NCBI RefSeq assembly: GCF_000742135.1
Contig: NZ_KN046818.1
Span: forward strand, 4,662,295 to 4,726,294
Reading direction: 5' to 3'
DNA length: 64,000 nucleotides
Source of the DNA: Klebsiella pneumoniae
GTDB lineage: Bacteria; Pseudomonadota; Gammaproteobacteria; Enterobacterales; Enterobacteriaceae
The notes beneath the pieces are model-generated. The model was not told the origin of the DNA. It was given only the letters and a program-made list of their open reading frames with translations, and made no database searches. Numbering within the stretch: position 1 is the stretch's first letter; every line of letters begins with the position of its first letter. This document shows, piece by piece, positions 1-9,363 of this stretch. Both the position numbers and the translations under genes were made by a program.

Positions 1-339
1 GAACAGGTTACGCAGCGGAAAGCGGAACCAGACGATAGCGAACGCCGAAAGCATCGACACCACGATTTTGCCGACCGTAATGGCGAACGCCATGATGAAA
101 CTGTTGAGCATCATCAGCCAGAACGGCGCGCTGTTGACGCCGACGCCGTTCACCCAGATGGTCTTCATGTTCTCCAGCAGATGTCCGCCGGGGATCAGCG
201 TCATCGGCGTTTCAAATACCGATTTGTTATCCAGCGTCGCCGCCACGAAGGCGACGTACAGCGGGAATAAAATGACGGCGATACCCAGGATCAGCATGGT
301 GTGGCTAAAAATCGTCAGCCCGCGACGGTTCTCAATCAT
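1..339 (-). CDS. ugpE: UgpE, sn-glycerol-3-phosphate ABC transporter permease (3' part outside window)
   Basis: Second inner-membrane permease of the UgpBAEC importer for sn-glycerol-3-phosphate and glycerophosphodiesters. The first 113 codons are present, starting [19 protein letters not shown], and closely follow E. coli UgpE (about 281 residues). A first membrane segment lies around residues 12-34 and a second around 73-100. The ATG overlaps the ugpA stop by ATGA, so the two permeases are translationally coupled. The gene runs off the left edge with no internal defect. Identification is from family recall of the aligned sequence. Confidence 0.95.
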   Translation of the reverse strand, partial: MIENRRGLTIFSHTMLILGIAVILFPLYVAFVAATLDNKSVFETPMTLIPGGHLLENMKTIWVNGVGVNSAPFWLMMLNSFIMAFAITVGKIVVSMLSAFAIVWFRFPLRNLF

Positions 340-1223
340 TGGTAACGCACCTTACTTTCAACGTAACGGAACTGCACCACCGTCAGGATAATGACGAGGA
401 ACATCAGCACCACCGACTGCGCGGCGGAAGCGGATAGATCGAGCCCGGCGAAACCTTCGCGATAGATTTTGTAGATCAGAGTGGTGGTAGCCTGCACCGG
501 GCCGCCGGCGGTGGCGGCATCGATCACCGGGAAGGTGTCGAAGAAGGCATAAACCAGATTGACCACCAGCAGGAAGAAACTCACCGGCGCAATCAGCGGC
601 AGCGCCAGCTTAAAGAAGCGTCGAATCGGCCCGGCGCCGTCGATGGCGGCGGCCTCAACCAGCGAACGCGGAATCGACTGCAGCGCGGCGAAGAAGAACA
701 GGAAGTTGTAGCTTATCTGCTTCCACACCGAGGCGAAGACCACCAGAAACATCGCCTGGCCGCTGTTCTGCGCATGGTTCCAGTCATAGCCCAGCTCGCC
801 GAGGAAATGGGTGATCAGCCCGCGCCCGGGGTTAAAGAGGAAGATCCACAGCACCGCCGCGACGGCGGGGGCCACGGCGTACGGCAGCAGCATCAGCGTT
901 TGATAAAAGCGGCTGCCGCGCACCACATAGTCGACCAGCGCGGCGAAAAACAGTGAAATGAGCAGGCCGCTGACGGTCACCAGGGCGCTGAATTTTATGG
1001 TGGTCCAGAACGAGTCCAGGTAGTACGGATCGTGGAACAGCGCAACGAAGTTATCCAGGCCGACGAACTGGCTGGAAAGGCCAAAGGGATCGACGCTCTG
1101 CAGCGAGTACCACAGCGCTTCGCCTGCGGGCCAGATAAAGAAAATCAGCGTGATAATCAGCTGCGGCGCGACCAGCACATAGGGCAGCCAGCGCGAGCGG
1201 AATACCGGACGGGATGATGACAT
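336..1223 (-). CDS. ugpA: UgpA, sn-glycerol-3-phosphate ABC transporter permease
   Basis: Inner-membrane permease that pairs with UgpE in the Ugp importer. I chose the ATG giving [12 protein letters not shown] (295 aa, the E. coli length); an upstream in-frame extension runs into the REP element and is unlikely to be translated. Hydrophobic segments begin around residue 13. The ABC-permease EAA-type loop is seen as [20 protein letters not shown], followed by two further membrane helices. It lies downstream of ugpB across a REP element and overlaps ugpE by 4 bp. Known role in E. coli: PhoB-induced uptake of glycerol-3-phosphate as a phosphate source. Confidence 0.96.
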   Translation of the reverse strand: MSSSRPVFRSRWLPYVLVAPQLIITLIFFIWPAGEALWYSLQSVDPFGLSSQFVGLDNFVALFHDPYYLDSFWTTIKFSALVTVSGLLISLFFAALVDYVVRGSRFYQTLMLLPYAVAPAVAAVLWIFLFNPGRGLITHFLGELGYDWNHAQNSGQAMFLVVFASVWKQISYNFLFFFAALQSIPRSLVEAAAIDGAGPIRRFFKLALPLIAPVSFFLLVVNLVYAFFDTFPVIDAATAGGPVQATTTLIYKIYREGFAGLDLSASAAQSVVLMFLVIILTVVQFRYVESKVRYQ

Positions 1224-1244
1224 TGAGATTGGGTTCCTGAACAA

Positions 1245-1320
1245 TGCCGGGTGGCGGCTACGCCTTACCCGGCCTACATAGGGCACATCGTAGGCCCGGT
1301 AAGCGCAGCGCCACCGGGCA
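1245..1320. repeat. REP/BIME palindromic repeat between ugpB and ugpA
   Basis: Two inverted REP-like units face each other. The left unit reads TGCCGGGTGGCGGC then CGCCTTACCCGGCCTAC, and the right unit is its near-complement, TAGGCCCGGTAAGCGCAGCG then CCACCGGGCA. Elements of this kind in operons often stabilise upstream mRNA, which would fit a higher level of the binding protein UgpB than of the permeases. Related units occur at 9364-9432, 24283-24373 and 50482-50543. Confidence 0.85.
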
Positions 1321-1329
1321 AGTTACAGA

Positions 1330-2646
1330 TTACGATTTGGTCGCTTGCTCGAAGCGACGCAGCAGCTGGTTCCCGCGCTGCACGGCGGAATCCAGCGCCT
1401 GCTGCGGGGTTTTCTTGCCGGTCCACACGCTCTCCAGCTCTTCATCGACGATGGTGCGGATTTGCGGCATGTTGCCCAGGCGCAGACCTTTGGTGAACGG
1501 CAACGGCGGCTTGTTCAGCATCTGGCGGGTAGCGATATCGGCGCCCGGGTTCTTATCATAGAAGCCCTGCTGACGCGTCAGATCGTAGGCCGCGGTAGTG
1601 ATCGGCAGGTAGCCGGTTTTCTGGTGCCACTCGGCGGCGTTTTCCGGTTTGGTCAGGAAGTCGAGGAACTTCGCCACGCCGGTGTAGGTCTCTTTGTCTT
1701 TGCCCTGCATCACCCACAGGCTGGCCCCGCCGATGATGGCGTTCTGCGGCGCGCCTTTCACGTCGGCATCGTAAGGCATCATGCCGACGCCGTAGTTAAA
1801 TTTGGCGTACTGGCGGATATCGGCCAGCGATCCGGACGAGGCAGTGGTAATGGCGCAGTCGCCGTTATAGAACTTTTCGGTAGACTCGTCTTTACGCCCG
1901 AAGTAGCTGAAATCGCCCTTCTTGTTCATCTCTTCGAGCAGCGCGATATGCTTCACCTGCTCCGGCTTGTTGAACTCAAGAACCGCGTCGGTACCGTCGA
2001 AGCCGTTATTCTTCGTCGCCACCGGCAGACCGTGCCAGGCGCTGAAGTTTTCAATCTGGATCCAGCCCTGCCAGCCGCTGGCGTAGCCGCACTTCATCCC
2101 GGCGGCTTTCAGCTTCGCGGTATAGGCCGCCAGATCCTGCCAGGTCTTCGGCGGCTGATCCGGATCTAAGCCGGCTTTTTTGAAGGCGTCTTTGTTGTAG
2201 TAGAGCACCGGGGTAGAGCTGTTAAACGGCTGGGAGAGCAGATGGCCGGTTTTCGAATCGGTGTAATACCCGGCCACCGTCGGTACGAACTGCGATTCAT
2301 CAAACTTGATGCCCGCCTCGCTAAACACCTGGTAGACCGGCTTAATGGCTTTTGACGCCATCATGGTGGCGGTGCCGACTTCATACACCTGCAGGATAGC
2401 CGGCGCGTTGCCGGTACGGAAGGCGGCGATACCGGCGCTCAGGCTCTGCTCGTAGTTGCCTTTGTATACCGGAACGATTTTGTAATCAGGATTGGCCGCG
2501 TTAAAGCGTTGCGCCAGAGAATCCACTTCTTTACCCAGCTCGCCTTCCATTGAGTGCCAGAATGGGATGGTGGTAACCGCCAGGGCCTGACCGGCAAAAG
2601 CCAGGCTCAGCGCCAGTCCTAAAGCTGTATGTCGTAACGATATCAT
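1330..2646 (-). CDS. ugpB: UgpB, periplasmic sn-glycerol-3-phosphate-binding protein
   Basis: Extracytoplasmic solute-binding protein that delivers sn-glycerol-3-phosphate to UgpAE. It is 438 aa, the family length. The signal peptide is [23 protein letters not shown], with likely cleavage after ALA at residue 23, and the mature protein begins [15 protein letters not shown] as in E. coli. First gene of the ugp block in this orientation. A candidate Pho box lies about 120-135 bp upstream. The leader peptide differs from E. coli but the mature part is strongly conserved. Confidence 0.97.
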   Translation of the reverse strand: MISLRHTALGLALSLAFAGQALAVTTIPFWHSMEGELGKEVDSLAQRFNAANPDYKIVPVYKGNYEQSLSAGIAAFRTGNAPAILQVYEVGTATMMASKAIKPVYQVFSEAGIKFDESQFVPTVAGYYTDSKTGHLLSQPFNSSTPVLYYNKDAFKKAGLDPDQPPKTWQDLAAYTAKLKAAGMKCGYASGWQGWIQIENFSAWHGLPVATKNNGFDGTDAVLEFNKPEQVKHIALLEEMNKKGDFSYFGRKDESTEKFYNGDCAITTASSGSLADIRQYAKFNYGVGMMPYDADVKGAPQNAIIGGASLWVMQGKDKETYTGVAKFLDFLTKPENAAEWHQKTGYLPITTAAYDLTRQQGFYDKNPGADIATRQMLNKPPLPFTKGLRLGNMPQIRTIVDEELESVWTGKKTPQQALDSAVQRGNQLLRRFEQATKS

Positions 2647-2764
2647 CGGTTATCTCTCTTGTTGTGCCGGATGCGCGATTTCACGCGTTTTATGCTCGCG
2701 GGGTAACATGACATGTTCGAATTACAGAAAAATAACTTTTTTATTACAAAAAAAAGATAGTAAC

Positions 2765-2782
2765 GGGTCAGAGAGATGACAA
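2765..2782 (-). promoter_or_regulatory. Candidate PhoB-binding Pho box upstream of ugpB
   Basis: On the minus strand the sequence TTGTCAT-CTCT-CTGACCC resembles the Pho box (two 7-bp CTGTCAT-type repeats 4 bp apart). The first repeat matches 6 of 7 and the second about 4-5 of 7. E. coli ugpB is PhoB-activated, so the location fits. A second partial match, CTGTAAT followed by ATGTCAT, lies nearer the gene around 2710-2730. This is inference from motif similarity. Confidence 0.5.
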
Positions 2783-2830
2783 GCCGATGAAAGGACGGGG
2801 GAAGTAAAGTGGGAGCTGAGACACGGATAA

Positions 2831-2918
2831 TATTCGTGCGGTCGGCTCCCGGGGTCGGCGCAAGCGCCTCGCCCGGGCTACAAACCGGCGAAGCCGCCGG
2901 GTTGCAACGAGTTAACCG
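2831..2918. repeat. Direct repeat copy A flanking the Phd-Doc module (REP-like)
   Basis: About 88 bp beginning TATTCGTGCGGTCGGCTCCC and ending at GTTAACCG beside the doc stop codon. It is nearly identical to copy B at 3582-3675, apart from a few substitutions and a small indel in the second hairpin. It contains internal palindromes (CCCGGG and CCGGCG...CGCCGG) typical of enterobacterial intergenic REP elements. Together the two copies bracket the toxin-antitoxin genes. Confidence 0.85.
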
Positions 2919-3287
2919 TCATCCGCGCAAACGCGCGACAATCTGTTCCAGGGTAAGTTGCCCTGCTGCTGCCTCGACGGTCATGCCGACGAAGTCTGGA
3001 TTCGCTGGCAATATAATTCCATTTCGCTTTAAAAAAAGCAGGGTGATAAACAGTGCCGTACGCTTAATACCATCATTAAATATATGACCGCGAGAAATCG
3101 CCAGCAGATGCATCGCAGCGAGTCGCCACACGTCTGTCACACCTTCATATTCAATTTTGTTTAGCACCCTATACATTATCGCTTCGGCACGCCCCGGATC
3201 GGGCATACCGGCAACGCCAGGCGTGACGCGGAGCAGCCTGTCGTGAAACTGTATTATCTCTTCCGCTGAGATAATCTGCAGCGTCAT
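2919..3287 (-). CDS. doc: Doc-family (Fic fold) toxin with altered active-site motif
   Basis: Death-on-curing type toxin of a Phd-Doc type II toxin-antitoxin pair, 122 aa, close to P1 Doc (126 aa). Characterised Doc phosphorylates elongation factor Tu and arrests translation. The Fic-type motif is HIFNDGIKRTA at about residues 68-78, where the family normally has HxFxDxNKR: the conserved Asn is replaced by Ile (codon ATT instead of AAT). Its ATG overlaps the antitoxin stop by ATGA. The remaining Doc core is intact. Activity may be reduced or lost; this is inference. The gene is absent at this position in E. coli K-12. Confidence 0.88.
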   Translation of the reverse strand: MTLQIISAEEIIQFHDRLLRVTPGVAGMPDPGRAEAIMYRVLNKIEYEGVTDVWRLAAMHLLAISRGHIFNDGIKRTALFITLLFLKRNGIILPANPDFVGMTVEAAAGQLTLEQIVARLRG

Positions 3288-3505
3288 TTATCCGCAAGCT
3301 CCCTGATCTCATCACCATGAACCGCCATGATAGCCGCGAACTCATCATCCATTCTGGCCGCCTGGTAGCGTTCAAACTCTTCTGCACTAATGATGACTGC
3401 AGATTTATGCCCACGACGGGTAATGGTCACAGGTACACCTGTCACTGCGCTTTCCAGCACATCGGCCAGATTTTGCCGGGCTTCGCTATAGTTAACCGTT
3501 CTCAT
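3284..3505 (-). CDS. phd: Phd/YefM-family antitoxin
   Basis: Antitoxin partner of the adjacent Doc, 73 aa. The N-terminal part, MRTVNYSEARQNLADVLESA, is the Phd/YefM DNA-binding fold. The region after about residue 50 (AARMDDEFAAIMAVHGDEI) is the expected toxin-neutralising helix. The start at 3505 is supported by a strong Shine-Dalgarno GGAGG five bases upstream; an earlier in-frame start would place the SD inside the gene. Antitoxin first, toxin second with a 4-bp overlap is the standard order. Phd proteins autoregulate, and GTAC-containing inverted repeats lie just upstream. Confidence 0.9.
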   Translation of the reverse strand: MRTVNYSEARQNLADVLESAVTGVPVTITRRGHKSAVIISAEEFERYQAARMDDEFAAIMAVHGDEIRELADK

Positions 3506-3518
3506 AAAAACCTCCAAA

Positions 3519-3554
3519 GCTGTACTCTTTTATTGTACAACATACATGTACAAA
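3519..3554 (-). promoter_or_regulatory. Putative phd-doc operator (repeated TGTAC motifs)
   Basis: Three TGTAC motifs lie within 35 bp directly upstream of the phd ribosome-binding site. The last two form an inverted repeat, TTGTACAA and then TGTACAA, around AT-rich DNA. This is the expected position and architecture for cooperative autorepression by the Phd antitoxin or Phd-Doc complex. The assignment is inference from position and symmetry. Confidence 0.5.
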
Positions 3555-3579
3555 AAAAGAGCCAACAGGCTCTTTTAAA
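3553..3579 (-). terminator. Rho-independent terminator of the liv operon (minus strand)
   Basis: On the minus strand AAAAGAGCC-TGTT-GGCTCTTTTTTT forms an 8-9 bp stem with a 4-nt loop and a T run. It follows livF and copy B of the direct repeat. The same DNA is upstream of the phd promoter, so it also insulates the toxin-antitoxin unit from liv transcription. Confidence 0.85.
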
Positions 3580-3581
3580 TG

Positions 3582-3675
3582 TATTCGTGCGATCGGCTCC
3601 CGGGGTCGGCGCAAGCGCCTCGCCCGGGCTACAACCCGGCGAAGTGAACGACGCCGGGTTGCGATGAATTAACCG
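3582..3675. repeat. Direct repeat copy B flanking the Phd-Doc module (REP-like)
   Basis: About 93 bp beginning TATTCGTGCGATCGGCTCCC and ending ATTAACCG, which overlaps the livF stop codon. It is nearly identical to copy A at 2831-2918. Because this copy runs into livF, the ancestral livF-ugpB junction probably held one copy; a second was gained together with phd-doc. Confidence 0.85.
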
Positions 3676-4382
3676 CCGAGATAGGCGCTGCGCACCGCCT
3701 CGTTGGCCAACAGCGCGTCGCCGGTGTCCTCCAGCACCACGTGGCCGTTCTCCAGCACATAGCCGCGGTCGGCCAGCTTCAGCGCCTGGTTGGCGTTCTG
3801 CTCAACCAGGAAGATCGTCATCCCTTGCTCGCGCAGCTGCTCGATGGTGTCGAAAATCTGCTGAATGATAATCGGCGCCAGCCCCAGCGACGGTTCATCC
3901 AGCAGCAGCAGGCGCGGTTGGCTCATCAGGGCGCGACCGATCGCCAGCATCTGCTGCTCGCCGCCGGACATGGTGCCGGCGCGCTGAATACGGCGTTCAT
4001 GCAGACGCGGGAACAGCTCATACACCCATTTGATGCGGGTCTGGAACTGATCGCGGTCGGCAAAAAAACCGCCCATCGCCAGGTTCTCTTCCACCGTCAT
4101 ACGCGAAAAGACGCGCCGCCCTTCCGGAACGATCGCCACCGCCTCGCGCATGATCTTCGCGGTTTGCCAGTCGGTAATATCCTTACCGTCAAAGACAATG
4201 CGCCCGCTGGAGGCGCGCGGGTCGCCGCACAGCGTACCAAGTAGGGTGGTTTTCCCCGCGCCGTTGGCGCCGATAAGCGTGACGATCTCGCCCTGTTTGA
4301 TATGCAGGCTGACGTTGTGCAGCGCCTGAATCTTGCCGTAGTGGGCGCTGACGTTGTCAAAAGTTAACATCGCGTTTTCCAT
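3669..4382 (-). CDS. livF: LivF, branched-chain amino acid ABC transporter ATP-binding protein
   Basis: One of the two ATPases of the LIV-I/LS importer for leucine, isoleucine and valine. It is 237 aa from MENAMLTFDN, the E. coli length; a five-codon upstream extension is disregarded. Walker A GANGAGKTT is at about 38-46, the ABC signature TMSGGEQQMLAIGRAL near 136-151, and Walker B LLLLDEPSLGLAP follows. Last gene of livKHMGF, one base after the livG stop, followed by repeat copy B and a terminator. Confidence 0.97.
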   Translation of the reverse strand: MENAMLTFDNVSAHYGKIQALHNVSLHIKQGEIVTLIGANGAGKTTLLGTLCGDPRASSGRIVFDGKDITDWQTAKIMREAVAIVPEGRRVFSRMTVEENLAMGGFFADRDQFQTRIKWVYELFPRLHERRIQRAGTMSGGEQQMLAIGRALMSQPRLLLLDEPSLGLAPIIIQQIFDTIEQLREQGMTIFLVEQNANQALKLADRGYVLENGHVVLEDTGDALLANEAVRSAYLGG

Positions 4383-4383
4383 C

Positions 4384-5151
4384 TTATGCCTCACCAAGGT
4401 ATGCGCGGATCACATCCGGGTTATTACGAATCTCTTCCGGCGTCCCGTTGGCCAGCGGTGTTCCCTGGTTCACGACGTAGATGCGATCGGAAATGCCCAT
4501 CACCAGCTTCATATCGTGTTCGATAAGCAGGATGGTGGTGTTGTGATGGTTACGCAGCTCGGCGATAAGCTCGTCCAGCTCTTTGGTCTCTTTCGGGTTC
4601 AGCCCCGCCGCCGGTTCATCGAGCATCAGAATTTCCGGCTGGGTCACCATGCAGCGGGCAATCTCCAGCCGACGCTGGTCGCCGTAGGCCAGGTTGCTGG
4701 CCTGACGGTTGGCATGCTCCAGCAGGCCGATACGCTCCAGCCAGGTGGCGGCCCTGTCCAGCGCTTCGCTCTGCGCCCGACGGAAGGCCGGCGTTTTCAG
4801 CAGGCCGGAGAAGAGCCCGGTTTTCAGCTGCTGATGCTGCGCCACCAGCAGGTTTTCAATCACCGTCATTTCGCGGAACAGGCGCACGTGCTGGAAGGTC
4901 CGCACCACGCCCATCCGCGCAATCTGCTGACCCGGCAGCCCTTCCAGGTGCTGGTCGCGCAGCAGAATAGTGCCACCGGTGGGCTTGTAAAAACCGGTCA
5001 GGCAGTTAAAGACGGTGGTCTTCCCGGCGCCGTTGGGGCCGATCAGCGAGACGATCTCGCGCTCTCTGAGCTCCAGCGACACATTGTTGACGGCCAGCAG
5101 ACCGCCGAAACGCATCATCAGGCCGCTAACGGATAATAATGGCTGACTCAT
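4384..5151 (-). CDS. livG: LivG, branched-chain amino acid ABC transporter ATP-binding protein
   Basis: Second ATPase of the branched-chain amino acid importer, 255 aa. Walker [10 protein letters not shown] is at about 38-46, the signature-type segment [17 protein letters not shown] follows, then Walker [14 protein letters not shown]. The C-terminal extension with [16 protein letters not shown] is typical of the BCA ATP-binding subfamily. The ATG overlaps the livM stop by ATGA, showing translational coupling in the operon. Confidence 0.97.
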   Translation of the reverse strand: MSQPLLSVSGLMMRFGGLLAVNNVSLELREREIVSLIGPNGAGKTTVFNCLTGFYKPTGGTILLRDQHLEGLPGQQIARMGVVRTFQHVRLFREMTVIENLLVAQHQQLKTGLFSGLLKTPAFRRAQSEALDRAATWLERIGLLEHANRQASNLAYGDQRRLEIARCMVTQPEILMLDEPAAGLNPKETKELDELIAELRNHHNTTILLIEHDMKLVMGISDRIYVVNQGTPLANGTPEEIRNNPDVIRAYLGEA

Positions 5152-6425
5152 GCCTGCTCTCCTTTCGCCTGACCGTTTTTCAGCTTCAACTGCACGCGCG
5201 TCATTGGCAGAAGCCCCTGCGGACGCCAGATCATCATCAGCACCATCAGGCCGCCGAGCATTAACATGCTGTATTCGTTGAAGTCACGCATCAACTCGCG
5301 CGAGACCACCAGCAGAATAGCCGCGAGGATCACCGCGAACTGCGAGCCCATCCCGCCCAGCACGACGATCGCCAGCACAAAGGCTGACTCGGCGAAGGTA
5401 AAGGATTCCGGGCTGACGAAGCCCTGGCGCGCGGCGAACAGCGTGCCGGCGAAGCCAGCAAACGCGGCGCTGATGGTAAAGGCGGTCAGCTTGATGCGCG
5501 TCGGGCTCAGGCCCAGCGAACGACAGGCGATCTCATCTTCACGCAGCGCTTCCCACGCCCGGCCCAGCGGCATTCGCAGCAGGCGGTTGATGACGAACAG
5601 GCTGAGCACTACCAGCAGCAACGCCACCAGGTAGAGGAAAATCACCCGGTCGGAGGGATCGTATTTGACGCCGAAGAAGTTGCTGAAGGTATCCCAGCCG
5701 CCTTCGCGGGCGCTGCGGCTAAATTCGAGGCCAAAGAAGGTCGGTTTCGGGATCTGGCTGATGCCGTTCGGCCCGCCGGTGATCTCGGTATTGTTGAGCA
5801 GCAGAATGCGCACGATCTCGCCGAAGCCTAAGGTCACAATCGCCAGGTAGTCGCCGCGCAAACGCAACACCGGGAAGCCCAGCAGGAAACCGGCCGCCGC
5901 GGAGACCAGGCCGGCCAGCGGGAGACAGGTCCAGAAGCCGAGACCGTAATAGTGGTTCAGCAGCGCAAAGGTATACGCGCCGATGGCATAGAACCCGCCG
6001 TAGCCCAGCACCAGCAGGCCGGAAAGGCCGACCACCACGTTCAACCCGAGGCCGAGGATGATATAGATCATCGTCAGGGTGGCGATATCCACCGTGCCGC
6101 GCGACACCATAAACGGCCAGGCCACGGCAATCACCAGCAGGGCTATCAGGAACAGCTTCTGCTTCACCGTCGACCCGTCAATCGCCGGCATAATAAACTT
6201 CGGCCCGGAGACGTTCTTAACCGCTTTCTGGAACAGCGGCCGCAGCAGCTGGAAGAAAAAGACCACCGCGGTACCGATGAAGATCCACTGCCAGCGAATA
6301 TCGGCGGCGGTATCGACCACCAGTTTGGTGCCGTTCAGCTCCAGCTGCACGCCCATAAAGACGCCCGCCAGAATGAAGAACATCACGGCAGAGAGCAGCG
6401 CCATTGCAATTTGCATCGGTTTCAT
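5148..6425 (-). CDS. livM: LivM, branched-chain amino acid ABC transporter permease
   Basis: Inner-membrane permease partner of LivH, 425 aa, the normal enterobacterial length including the N-terminal extension of about 100 residues with two membrane segments. The core carries the [16 protein letters not shown] and [15 protein letters not shown] motifs of the LivM family and a cytoplasmic loop [15 protein letters not shown] that contacts the ATPases. It overlaps both livH and livG by 4 bp. Confidence 0.97.
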   Translation of the reverse strand: MKPMQIAMALLSAVMFFILAGVFMGVQLELNGTKLVVDTAADIRWQWIFIGTAVVFFFQLLRPLFQKAVKNVSGPKFIMPAIDGSTVKQKLFLIALLVIAVAWPFMVSRGTVDIATLTMIYIILGLGLNVVVGLSGLLVLGYGGFYAIGAYTFALLNHYYGLGFWTCLPLAGLVSAAAGFLLGFPVLRLRGDYLAIVTLGFGEIVRILLLNNTEITGGPNGISQIPKPTFFGLEFSRSAREGGWDTFSNFFGVKYDPSDRVIFLYLVALLLVVLSLFVINRLLRMPLGRAWEALREDEIACRSLGLSPTRIKLTAFTISAAFAGFAGTLFAARQGFVSPESFTFAESAFVLAIVVLGGMGSQFAVILAAILLVVSRELMRDFNEYSMLMLGGLMVLMMIWRPQGLLPMTRVQLKLKNGQAKGEQA

Positions 6426-7348
6426 ACTTTTTCCACCTCCGGGCGGCCCAGAATGCCGGTCGGCATCACTAACAGCACCAGAATCAGCAGCGCGAAGGAA
6501 ACGACGTCCTTATATTCGGTGCTGAGATAGGCGGAAGAGAGCGCCTCGGCAATACCCAGGATCAGGCCGCCGATCATCGCGCCAGGGATACTGCCGATCC
6601 CGCCGAGCACGGCGGCGGTGAACGCCTTCATCCCGGCCATAAAGCCGATGTAGGGGTTAATCACGCCGTAGAACTGCCCCAGCAGCACGCCGGCCACCGC
6701 CGCCATCGCTGCGCCGATGACAAAGGTCAGGGCAATGACGCGGTCGGTGTTAATCCCGAGCAGGCTGGCCATTTTCAGATCTTCCGCGCAGGCGCGGCAG
6801 GCGCGCCCCATCCGCGAGTAGCGAATAAACAGCGTCAGGGCCAGCATGGCGATAAAGGTCACCACCCAGATCACCAGTTGCATGGTGGTGATTGTCGCGG
6901 AGAAGCTGTCGCTGTGGCCGACGACCCACTGGCCGTTAAACAAGCTCGGCAGCGCCACGTCGCGGGAGCCCTGGGTCAGGCTGACGTAGTTCTGCAGGAA
7001 GATAGACATCCCGATGGCGGAGATCAGCGCAATCAGGCGCTTGGAGTTACGCACCGGCCGATAGGCCACGCGCTCAATGCTCCAGCCGTAGGCGCTGGCA
7101 ATCACAATGGCGCCCACGAATCCGGCGGCGACCAGCAGCCAGCTAGTGTCAATGCCCATCATCATCAGCGCGGCGATGATCATGAAGGAGACATAGCTGC
7201 CAATCATATAGACCTCGCCGTGGGCGAAGTTGATCATGCCGATAATGCCGTACACCATCGTATAGCCGATGGCGATCAACGCATAGGTACTGCCCAGCGT
7301 GACGCCGTTAAACATCTGCTGCAGAAAATAGAGAAACTGCTCGGACAT
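6422..7348 (-). CDS. livH: LivH, branched-chain amino acid ABC transporter permease
   Basis: Inner-membrane permease of the leucine/isoleucine/valine importer, 308 aa. It has about eight hydrophobic segments; the family motifs [21 protein letters not shown] near the N-terminus and [14 protein letters not shown] are clear, and the ATPase-contact loop [17 protein letters not shown] is present. It lies 61 bp downstream of livK and overlaps livM by ATGA. Confidence 0.97.
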   Translation of the reverse strand: MSEQFLYFLQQMFNGVTLGSTYALIAIGYTMVYGIIGMINFAHGEVYMIGSYVSFMIIAALMMMGIDTSWLLVAAGFVGAIVIASAYGWSIERVAYRPVRNSKRLIALISAIGMSIFLQNYVSLTQGSRDVALPSLFNGQWVVGHSDSFSATITTMQLVIWVVTFIAMLALTLFIRYSRMGRACRACAEDLKMASLLGINTDRVIALTFVIGAAMAAVAGVLLGQFYGVINPYIGFMAGMKAFTAAVLGGIGSIPGAMIGGLILGIAEALSSAYLSTEYKDVVSFALLILVLLVMPTGILGRPEVEKV

Positions 7349-7409
7349 AAGGTAACCTTTTTCAAACCGCCCGCGGTTCGCGGGCGGAGGGATAACTCGT
7401 CTTCAGCGC

Positions 7410-8519
7410 TTATTTCGCCGCGCTCGAAGAGCCATCGGCGTGCCACTGGAAGACACCAAACTCAAATCCCTTCAGATCGCCTTTTTCATCCCAGGTCAGC
7501 GGCCCAATCACGGTTTTCGCCCCGTGCGCTTTCAAATCGTTGATTAAATCCAGCGGCTGCTGGCTGCCGGTTCTGTCCATCGCCTGCGCCAGCGACTGAA
7601 CGGCGGCATAGGTGATCCAGACGTACGGTCCGCTCGGATCTTTCTTCTCCGCTTTCAGCGCGTTGACGATGGCGCTGTTGGCAGGGTCCTGATCGTAGCG
7701 TTTTGGCATTGTCACCAGCATGCCTTCCGCCGCGGCGCCCGCGATATTGGACAGCGAGGCGTTGCCGACCCCTTCCGGCCCCATAAACACGGTTTTCAAC
7801 CCGACGGAGCGCGCCTGGCGCAGCATCTGGCCCATTTCCGGGTAGTAGCCGCCGTAGTAGACGAAGTCGATGTTCTCTTTCTTCAGGCGCGCCAGCAGGG
7901 CGGAGAAATCTTTTTCCCCCGCGGTGATGCCATCGAAGAAGACGATGTTGGCCCCGGCTTTCTTCAGGTTGTCCTGCACCGAACGCGCCAGCCCTTCGCC
8001 GTACTGCTGCTTGTCATGAATGATGGCGATACGCTGCGGTTTGACTTTCTCGACGATATATTTCGCCGCGGTCGGCCCCTGCGAGGAGTCGAGGCCGGCG
8101 GTACGCATGATGTACTGGTATCCGCGCTGGGTCAGCTCCGGATTGGTCGCCCCGGGGGAGATCATCAGGATGCCTTCATCCTCATAGATGTCGGAAGCCG
8201 GCTGGGTGGAAGAGGAGCACAGGTGGCCGATAACGTACTGAATGCCGTCGTTGACGATTTTGTTGGCCACCGCGACCGCTTGCTTCGGATCGCAGGCGTC
8301 GTCATATTCGACGGCCACCAGCTTGTCGCCCTTAATGCCGCCGCTGGCGTTGATGTCTTTAATCGCCTGACGCGCGCCATTGAACTCCATGTCGCCCCAC
8401 TGGGCCACCGGACCCGACATCGCGCCGACCACGGCGACCTTAATATCCTTGGCCATCGCCGCGTGCGACATCGCTAATGCGACAATGCCCGCGACGATGG
8501 TTTTCGCGTTCCTTTTCAT
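7410..8519 (-). CDS. livK: LivK, leucine-specific periplasmic binding protein
   Basis: Periplasmic binding protein, 369 aa (same as E. coli LivK). The start [20 protein letters not shown] gives a normal signal peptide cleaved after AMA at residue 23, so the 42-codon upstream in-frame extension is rejected. It shares the Peripla_BP_6 core with LivJ in this window ([48 protein letters not shown]). The assignment to leucine-specific LivK rather than LivJ rests on its place heading livHMGF and on the Trp in [10 protein letters not shown], as in E. coli LivK. First gene of the operon. Confidence 0.95.
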   Translation of the reverse strand: MKRNAKTIVAGIVALAMSHAAMAKDIKVAVVGAMSGPVAQWGDMEFNGARQAIKDINASGGIKGDKLVAVEYDDACDPKQAVAVANKIVNDGIQYVIGHLCSSSTQPASDIYEDEGILMISPGATNPELTQRGYQYIMRTAGLDSSQGPTAAKYIVEKVKPQRIAIIHDKQQYGEGLARSVQDNLKKAGANIVFFDGITAGEKDFSALLARLKKENIDFVYYGGYYPEMGQMLRQARSVGLKTVFMGPEGVGNASLSNIAGAAAEGMLVTMPKRYDQDPANSAIVNALKAEKKDPSGPYVWITYAAVQSLAQAMDRTGSQQPLDLINDLKAHGAKTVIGPLTWDEKGDLKGFEFGVFQWHADGSSSAAK

Positions 8520-8571
8520 GCTGCAGAACCCCGTTCGTGATGTGGTGTAAATGTTTTGTATTTTTATGGTT

Positions 8572-8592
8572 AAAAAGCATTCTGTGCTTTTA
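8572..8592 (-). other. Stem-loop in the livK leader
   Basis: On the minus strand AAAAGCA-CAGAA-TGCTTTTT forms a 7-bp hairpin ending in T residues, about 55-75 bp upstream of the livK ATG. The region 8520-8942 is AT-rich and otherwise holds no gene; it must carry the livK promoter (leftward) and the panM promoter (rightward). E. coli liv promoters are Lrp-controlled and AT-rich, but I could not assign specific Lrp sites here. Confidence 0.4.
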
Positions 8593-8942
8593 TTAAACAA
8601 CGCCATTTTTACCATTGAGTTTAATGGTTTAGCGCAGTTTTTCACTAAAAAACAGATTAAAACCTCTATTTTTCAGTCGATTAAGCAAAGATAATATTCT
8701 GTATTTTGGTGAAGATAAACAAAAAAAAGTCCATCCTGCAGCATAAAATAACGATACATAAGGCGGAATAAAACGCTGCACATTAGGTTAAAATTCTGCT
8801 TATTTTTCGATCCATGACGGATTGAGCTACCCTGACAACGCCAGGAAAACGAATCCCCTGATGTACGCGCAAAAAACAGCGCTCCGCCAGACAGCAATTT
8901 TGGGTACACTGGCGCCTCTGTTTTGCACTGGATTTGCCGCCC

Positions 8943-9326
8943 ATGAAACTGACCATTATCCGTTTACAGCACTTCAGCGATCAGGATCGCATTGATCTGG
9001 GGAAAATCTGGCCGTCGCAGGATCTGTCGACGCTGACCCTTGATGAAAACCATCGTCTCTACGCCGCCCGCTTTAACGAGCGCCTGCTGGGCGCCGTGCG
9101 CGTTACCCTGGGCGGCGTCGAAGGTGAGCTCAGCGATCTGTGCGTGCGTGAAGTGACCCGCCGCCGCGGCGTCGGACAATACTTAGTGGAAGAGACATTG
9201 CGTGATAACCCGGCGATCAATAGCTGGCGCGTCGCCGACCATGGGGTGGAGGACCGCGGCGTGATGGCGGCCTTTATGCAGGCGCTCGGCTTTAGCGCCC
9301 AGCAGAATGGTTGGGAAAAGCATTAA
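8943..9326 (+). CDS. panM: PanM (PanZ), aspartate decarboxylase maturation/regulatory acetyltransferase-like protein
   Basis: GNAT-fold protein that binds acetyl-CoA and promotes autocleavage of the PanD proenzyme, linking coenzyme A level to pantothenate synthesis. It is 127 aa from MKLTIIRLQHFSDQDR, the E. coli length, with the acetyl-CoA binding loop REVTRRRGVGQYLVEE and the C-terminal GVEDRGVMAAFMQALGF block both conserved. The ATG at 8943 is preferred to one three codons earlier by family length. It lies opposite to its liv neighbours, as in E. coli. Confidence 0.95.
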   Translation: MKLTIIRLQHFSDQDRIDLGKIWPSQDLSTLTLDENHRLYAARFNERLLGAVRVTLGGVEGELSDLCVREVTRRRGVGQYLVEETLRDNPAINSWRVADHGVEDRGVMAAFMQALGFSAQQNGWEKH

Positions 9327-9363
9327 GCCGTAGCCCCAATAAGCGGAGCATGGCCAAGGAAGA

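Noticed and set aside
3317-3667. 116-codon frame covering phd and repeat copy B
   Set aside because: Antisense to phd and running through a REP-like repeat; same peptide appears from repeat copy A, showing it derives from the repeat.
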